From Acidaminococcaceae bacterium (GTDB taxonomy: Bacteria; Bacillota; Negativicutes; Acidaminococcales; Acidaminococcaceae), in assembly GCA_024405585.1 (NCBI GenBank), contig JAKSOM010000031.1, forward strand, positions 1 through 10,031: a stretch of DNA of 10,031 nt, written 5' to 3'. The translations under genes and the position numbers were made by a program. Below are positions 6,885 to 10,031 of the stretch, in pieces. Under the pieces are notes generated by a model. The model saw nothing but the letters and a program-made list of their open reading frames with translations, was not told where the DNA came from and did not search any database. Position 1 is the stretch's first letter; each line of letters starts with the position of its first letter.

Positions 6885-9059
6885 ATGATTTTGGATTTGA
6901 AGAATTTGAGGGAGCGGAAGGGGTTGACCAGGGAAGAGATGGTTATTACTCTCAACCTTTTTTGGCAGGAGGAACATCCTGACGGCAAACCGAAATTTAC
7001 CCAGGACCGTCTGCTGCGGCTGGAGAAGGAGCCGGAGAAAATTTCCCTGGAAGAACTGGGCCTGATAATCCGTGTCTTTGGTGTGACCTTTGACCAGCTT
7101 CTGCAACCGAAAATCGGTCGTCTTGCCGCCCCCGAGGTGGAGGATAATTGGAACTATATGGTGGATTTGGTGACGGGCTTTGACCAGGAACTGGCCAAAG
7201 CCCCGGACTTCGTCCGGGAGCAATACGGGCCGGAACTGGCACGGCTCAGGAGCAGTATCGGCCGCAAGGGCCGTATTGCCTTTGTGGGCAGGCCCGATTC
7301 CGGCAAGAGCCGTACCATCAATACCCTGTTGGGGGAGGAGGTGCTTCCGGTGGGGTGGACCCCTGTCACCAGTGCCTTTATCCTGCTTAAATCAATGCAC
7401 GAGAGGCCGGAATATATGGATTTCCACACCGTCTATGTGGCCAAAGAGGGTGAGGGGGAACAGTGGAACCCGGATTATTTTGCGGATGGATATTATTGCA
7501 GGGAGTGGCAGCTGGATATGGGGGGCTACGACCTTATCAAGGAGTATGGTACCCATGGGGGCGGTGCGGAAGCCAAAAACGCAGGAGCCATAGTGGTCTA
7601 TGTGGACAGCCCTTTTTTGGATAATTGTGATTTGTTGGATTTGCCCGGTTTCGGTCAGGGCCCGGATGGGGATGAGGATGTCGGTATAGACGACATTTAT
7701 AACAGCCGGGATACGGTGCTGAGCCAGCGGGCCAGCCGGCTGGCGGATGCCTTTGTTTATCTCAGCATTGCCAACAGTTTCCTTTATGGGGAGGATTTGG
7801 CCATGGTGCAGGCCATGGTGAAAATTCTGCCCACCTTGGAGAATAAGAACAACAATAAACTGGAGCCCTTCGGCAATCTGTTTTTGGTGGCGAGCCAGGC
7901 CATGACGGTGAACCACGGGGACAGGGGGGAGTTGGAGAAGATTTGCGACAAGGGGGCGGCACGGCTTTGGCCTTTGTTGAAGCTGCATCCGGCCCTGGCG
8001 GAAAAGATTGTGGATAGCGGCGGCTGGGAATACACCGAGGCCGCCCTGCGGAAGCGTTTTTTCACTTCGGAGATGGATTCCGAGGATTTGACCAAGGAGT
8101 TTTATAAGGAATTGGCGGATTTCGTCTCCATGCTGCCACAATTGATGCTGGGTCAGGCCACTGAGCGGATTGCGGAATATTTTGCCGTTCTTTCCAAACA
8201 ATATGAGGGACGGATAAAGGAAAAAGAGTTGCAGCTTTGTCAAACTGAAAAAGAATTCCATACCAAATTGGAACAGCTCTATGAAGAACGAGCCAAAAGG
8301 GAGGAGAGCATTTGCAGAATAAGGGAAGTGCGGGCCAGGATTGAAAAGGAATTGCAGGAAACCCGCCAAAACTGCCGAAAAATCTATGACAAGGTGCTGA
8401 ACGCCGGCCATGTTACGGAGGTTTTGGAGGAAAACAACTATGGCAAAAACAAAAAGGATTTGCTGGATTTGGTGACCGTCCTGACGGGGGAATTGGAGAA
8501 ATGTCTGACGGAATCCATGGGTGAGAACAGCAGGGGCATTTTGCAGGAACTGGACGAAATCTTGGATGATATGGGGGGCAGCGGCGGACGTGAAACCTTC
8601 TACAGGGGGGTGACTGGTCAACCCAATGGGGGGGCCCTGACCAATTTGCCGTCCCAGGACACTGCGGATTATCGGTTTTGGAAAGGGATTGTGGGGGCGG
8701 CGGGCATGGCGCTGGTCTTCAGCATTGTACATGTGATGAGTGTGGCCTTGGCAGGTGTTTTGGGCTACGGGGGTACCTGGCGGCAACTCATCGGCAACCG
8801 CTTCGTAAAGGAGTTTGAATCCAAACAGGTCTTGGACAAACTTGTTCGGCACAGCGAAAAATATTGGGAAGACACCCTGGCGGCCCTGGATGAGGGGGTG
8901 GCAAAGATGGAGGAGGAATTGGAAAAAACTCATCTTACCAAACAAGAATTGTGTGAGGAATACATCAGGGACAAACAGGCCCTGGAATACTTCAGCAATT
9001 TTGGCGGCCGTTTCTGGCTTTGGCAACCAGGTGACGGCTGGGGCATCAAAATAGGTTGA
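6885..9059 (+). CDS. XRE-type helix-turn-helix fused to dynamin-like GTPase with coiled coils and membrane segment
   Basis: A 724-residue multidomain protein (ATG numbering). Residues 5-76 resemble an XRE/Cro helix-turn-helix (NLRERKGLTREEM, then LEELGLIIRVFGVTFDQLL), with extra residues between the helices. Residues about 120-420 are a dynamin-like GTPase. It has P-loop GRPDSGKS (135-142), a G2 threonine in the region WTPVTS, and G3 DLPGFG (252-257). At the expected G4 place I see LVASQA rather than N/TKxD. Residues about 440-510 are a charged coiled coil. About 602-629 (GIVGAAGMALVF onward) is strongly hydrophobic and could insert in or cross the membrane. About 655-705 is a second coiled coil, and the tail is Trp/Gly-rich. 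ATG 6885 is preferred because GGTGA sits 5 bases before it; an in-frame GTG at 6876 would add three residues and has poor ribosome binding. Dynamin family proteins remodel or tether membranes; the job of this fusion is unknown. It could instead be a regulatory GTPase. Confidence 0.88.
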   Translation: MILDLKNLRERKGLTREEMVITLNLFWQEEHPDGKPKFTQDRLLRLEKEPEKISLEELGLIIRVFGVTFDQLLQPKIGRLAAPEVEDNWNYMVDLVTGFDQELAKAPDFVREQYGPELARLRSSIGRKGRIAFVGRPDSGKSRTINTLLGEEVLPVGWTPVTSAFILLKSMHERPEYMDFHTVYVAKEGEGEQWNPDYFADGYYCREWQLDMGGYDLIKEYGTHGGGAEAKNAGAIVVYVDSPFLDNCDLLDLPGFGQGPDGDEDVGIDDIYNSRDTVLSQRASRLADAFVYLSIANSFLYGEDLAMVQAMVKILPTLENKNNNKLEPFGNLFLVASQAMTVNHGDRGELEKICDKGAARLWPLLKLHPALAEKIVDSGGWEYTEAALRKRFFTSEMDSEDLTKEFYKELADFVSMLPQLMLGQATERIAEYFAVLSKQYEGRIKEKELQLCQTEKEFHTKLEQLYEERAKREESICRIREVRARIEKELQETRQNCRKIYDKVLNAGHVTEVLEENNYGKNKKDLLDLVTVLTGELEKCLTESMGENSRGILQELDEILDDMGGSGGRETFYRGVTGQPNGGALTNLPSQDTADYRFWKGIVGAAGMALVFSIVHVMSVALAGVLGYGGTWRQLIGNRFVKEFESKQVLDKLVRHSEKYWEDTLAALDEGVAKMEEELEKTHLTKQELCEEYIRDKQALEYFSNFGGRFWLWQPGDGWGIKIG

Positions 9060-9075
9060 TTATTTGGGAGGTAAA

Positions 9076-9129
9076 ATGTGGAGTAAAAATATCTGTTTAG
9101 GGAAAACTATTTGTAAGAAAGGTTTTTAA
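9076..9129 (+). CDS. Possible 17-residue mini-ORF
   Basis: ATG 9076 to TAA 9127-9129 encodes MWSKNICLGKTICKKGF. It is preceded by GGGAGGT (9066-9072) only 3 bases before the ATG, so ribosome binding is good though slightly close. The peptide is cationic with two cysteines. It lies in the 88-base gap between the GTPase and the AT-rich gene, and could be a leader peptide coupled to the next gene or chance. There is no family evidence. Confidence 0.25.
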   Translation: MWSKNICLGKTICKKGF

Positions 9130-9134
9130 GGAAA

Positions 9135-9140
9135 AAGGAG
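9135..9140 (+). promoter_or_regulatory. Ribosome binding site of the right-edge gene
   Basis: AAGGAG ends 7 bases before ATG 9148, a near-ideal spacing that fixes this start. No clear -35/-10 pair is seen in 9060-9147, so this gene may be read from the upstream operon or from a promoter I cannot identify. Confidence 0.7.
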
Positions 9141-9147
9141 AAAGTAA

Positions 9148-10031
9148 ATGGTAGAATTACTGACATTACAGGATATGACCAGTAGATTTTTACAAAAGAT
9201 GGGTAAGGAAAATACCACAAAAAAGTATGAAACTTATGAGGATATTATTGACATTGTCTGTCCGTCAAAGACCGTCAAACAGCACTGGAAGGAGATTGGT
9301 TTCAGATTTACGGATATTCAGCTGGCAACGGTTATTGTAAACGAAACAAGTTTGTCCGATAAAATTAAATGTTTGCAATATCTTCATCAGATTGCTTCAG
9401 GGGAAGTGGCTTTCAAAATCACTTGTTATTTGAGATGTATGGAAAAGTGGTGGGAAAAATTTCAGGATGCTTCTGAAGACAGTTGCTTTGTTATCTATAA
9501 TGCAGATAAATGTAATAATAATTTTGATTATGAAGTGGTTGGCATTACAAAAAAATTTTCGGAGGCATTAAAAGTAGCCCAATGTTATGGCAATGATTAT
9601 TGGGTGAGAATTGAGAAAAACAGGTATGTGCAGGAAACTGATAAGAAGGACGGATATGGAGAATATGATGACGGTTGCTTGGCAACTATTGAATTTGATG
9701 AGAATGGCTACATAGGCAGTTGTTATGGTTTTTATGATGATGAATATTTGTCCCGGTTAGGGGGTTTTCAATGGCCTTTTGGTTTTGACCGTTTTAAAAT
9801 ACCTCATCCGTTCCGTAGGGGAGACGTAGTCCGGTGCTATCCTTACAGAAGAAGTGGTGGCATTGATTTGGCATGGGCTTATGTACATTCCGGGCCTTCC
9901 GGTACTGAAACTTATGATGAATATGAGGACAAGAGTATTAATTCCTGGGGTGGCGATTACAGTGACATTATGATAACTGTGGAAGATATGGATGAAGAGA
10001 AGCTTCTTGGCATGATTAATCTGAACTGTAA
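9148..10031 (+). CDS. Unrecognised AT-rich gene, 3' end off the window
   Basis: The frame is open from ATG 9148 to the right edge, 294 whole codons with no stop, so the C-terminus is missing. It starts MVELLTLQDM. I do not recognise the family. Residues about 20-85 look helical and globular (ending QYLHQIASGEVAFK). Around residue 100 there is MEKWWEKF. The second half is rich in Tyr, Asp, Gly and aromatic residues (YGFYDDEYL, FQWPFGFDRF, YDEYEDKS), suggesting beta structure. The last part is acidic. There is no signal peptide or obvious membrane segment. Base use differs from the neighbours: the lines 9181-9240 and 9481-9540 are 28% and 23% G+C by hand count, against 50% at 8101-8160 and 55% at 4621-4680. 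That suggests separate acquisition. Confidence 0.8.
   Translation, partial: MVELLTLQDMTSRFLQKMGKENTTKKYETYEDIIDIVCPSKTVKQHWKEIGFRFTDIQLATVIVNETSLSDKIKCLQYLHQIASGEVAFKITCYLRCMEKWWEKFQDASEDSCFVIYNADKCNNNFDYEVVGITKKFSEALKVAQCYGNDYWVRIEKNRYVQETDKKDGYGEYDDGCLATIEFDENGYIGSCYGFYDDEYLSRLGGFQWPFGFDRFKIPHPFRRGDVVRCYPYRRSGGIDLAWAYVHSGPSGTETYDEYEDKSINSWGGDYSDIMITVEDMDEEKLLGMINLNC

Noticed and set aside
7392..9026. Long open frame (544 codons) on the minus strand
   Set aside because: It is antisense to the GTPase gene, with a low-complexity His/Phe/Gln-rich translation and no ribosome binding site that I can see.
9122..9138. TTTTTAAGGAAAAA as a possible terminator after the GTPase gene
   Set aside because: The stem would be five A-T pairs with no GC and no following T run, too weak for termination.

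Overview
The window looks like a piece of an anaerobic Bacillota-type chromosome. The protein genes have purine-rich Shine-Dalgarno sequences (for example AGGAGG at 6421-6426), gene junctions are tight, and a YitT-family membrane protein and a single-chain biotin pyruvate carboxylase are present. The AmmeMemoRadiSam pair also fits an anaerobe. A Negativicutes or Clostridia origin is my guess; nothing here fixes the genus.

Left part (1-2667, all on the minus strand). This is a three-gene operon read right to left: a YitT-family integral membrane protein, then the radical SAM enzyme of the AmmeMemoRadiSam system (AmrS), then the Memo-like protein B (AmrB), which runs off the left edge. The junctions are a 1-base TGATG overlap and a 1-base gap (TGA-t-ATG), so the three are probably translationally coupled.

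Centre (2668-6434). A 163-base divergent intergenic region holds a 15-base inverted repeat and a candidate promoter. Next comes a complete 1141-residue pyruvate carboxylase with all catalytic residues and the biotinyl lysine, which makes oxaloacetate from pyruvate. It is followed by a 178-base gap with no strong conventional terminator but with a very good promoter (TTGACA-17-TATTAT) at 6356-6384. That promoter is interleaved with two nested perfect inverted repeats.

Right part (6435-9059, plus strand). This is the least ordinary section. A 137-residue acidic, helical protein of unknown function is followed 36 bases later by a 724-residue protein. That protein has an N-terminal XRE-like helix-turn-helix, a dynamin-like P-loop GTPase domain, a long coiled coil, a hydrophobic membrane segment and a second coiled coil. 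A DNA-binding domain joined to a membrane-remodelling type GTPase, behind a promoter full of palindromes, suggests a self-regulated two-gene module. Its role is unknown; a stress or phage-defence role is possible but not shown.

Right edge (9060-10031). After a possible 17-residue mini-ORF there is a clearly AT-richer gene of at least 294 residues that runs off the window and that I do not recognise. No tRNA, rRNA, CRISPR array, insertion sequence or attachment site was seen.
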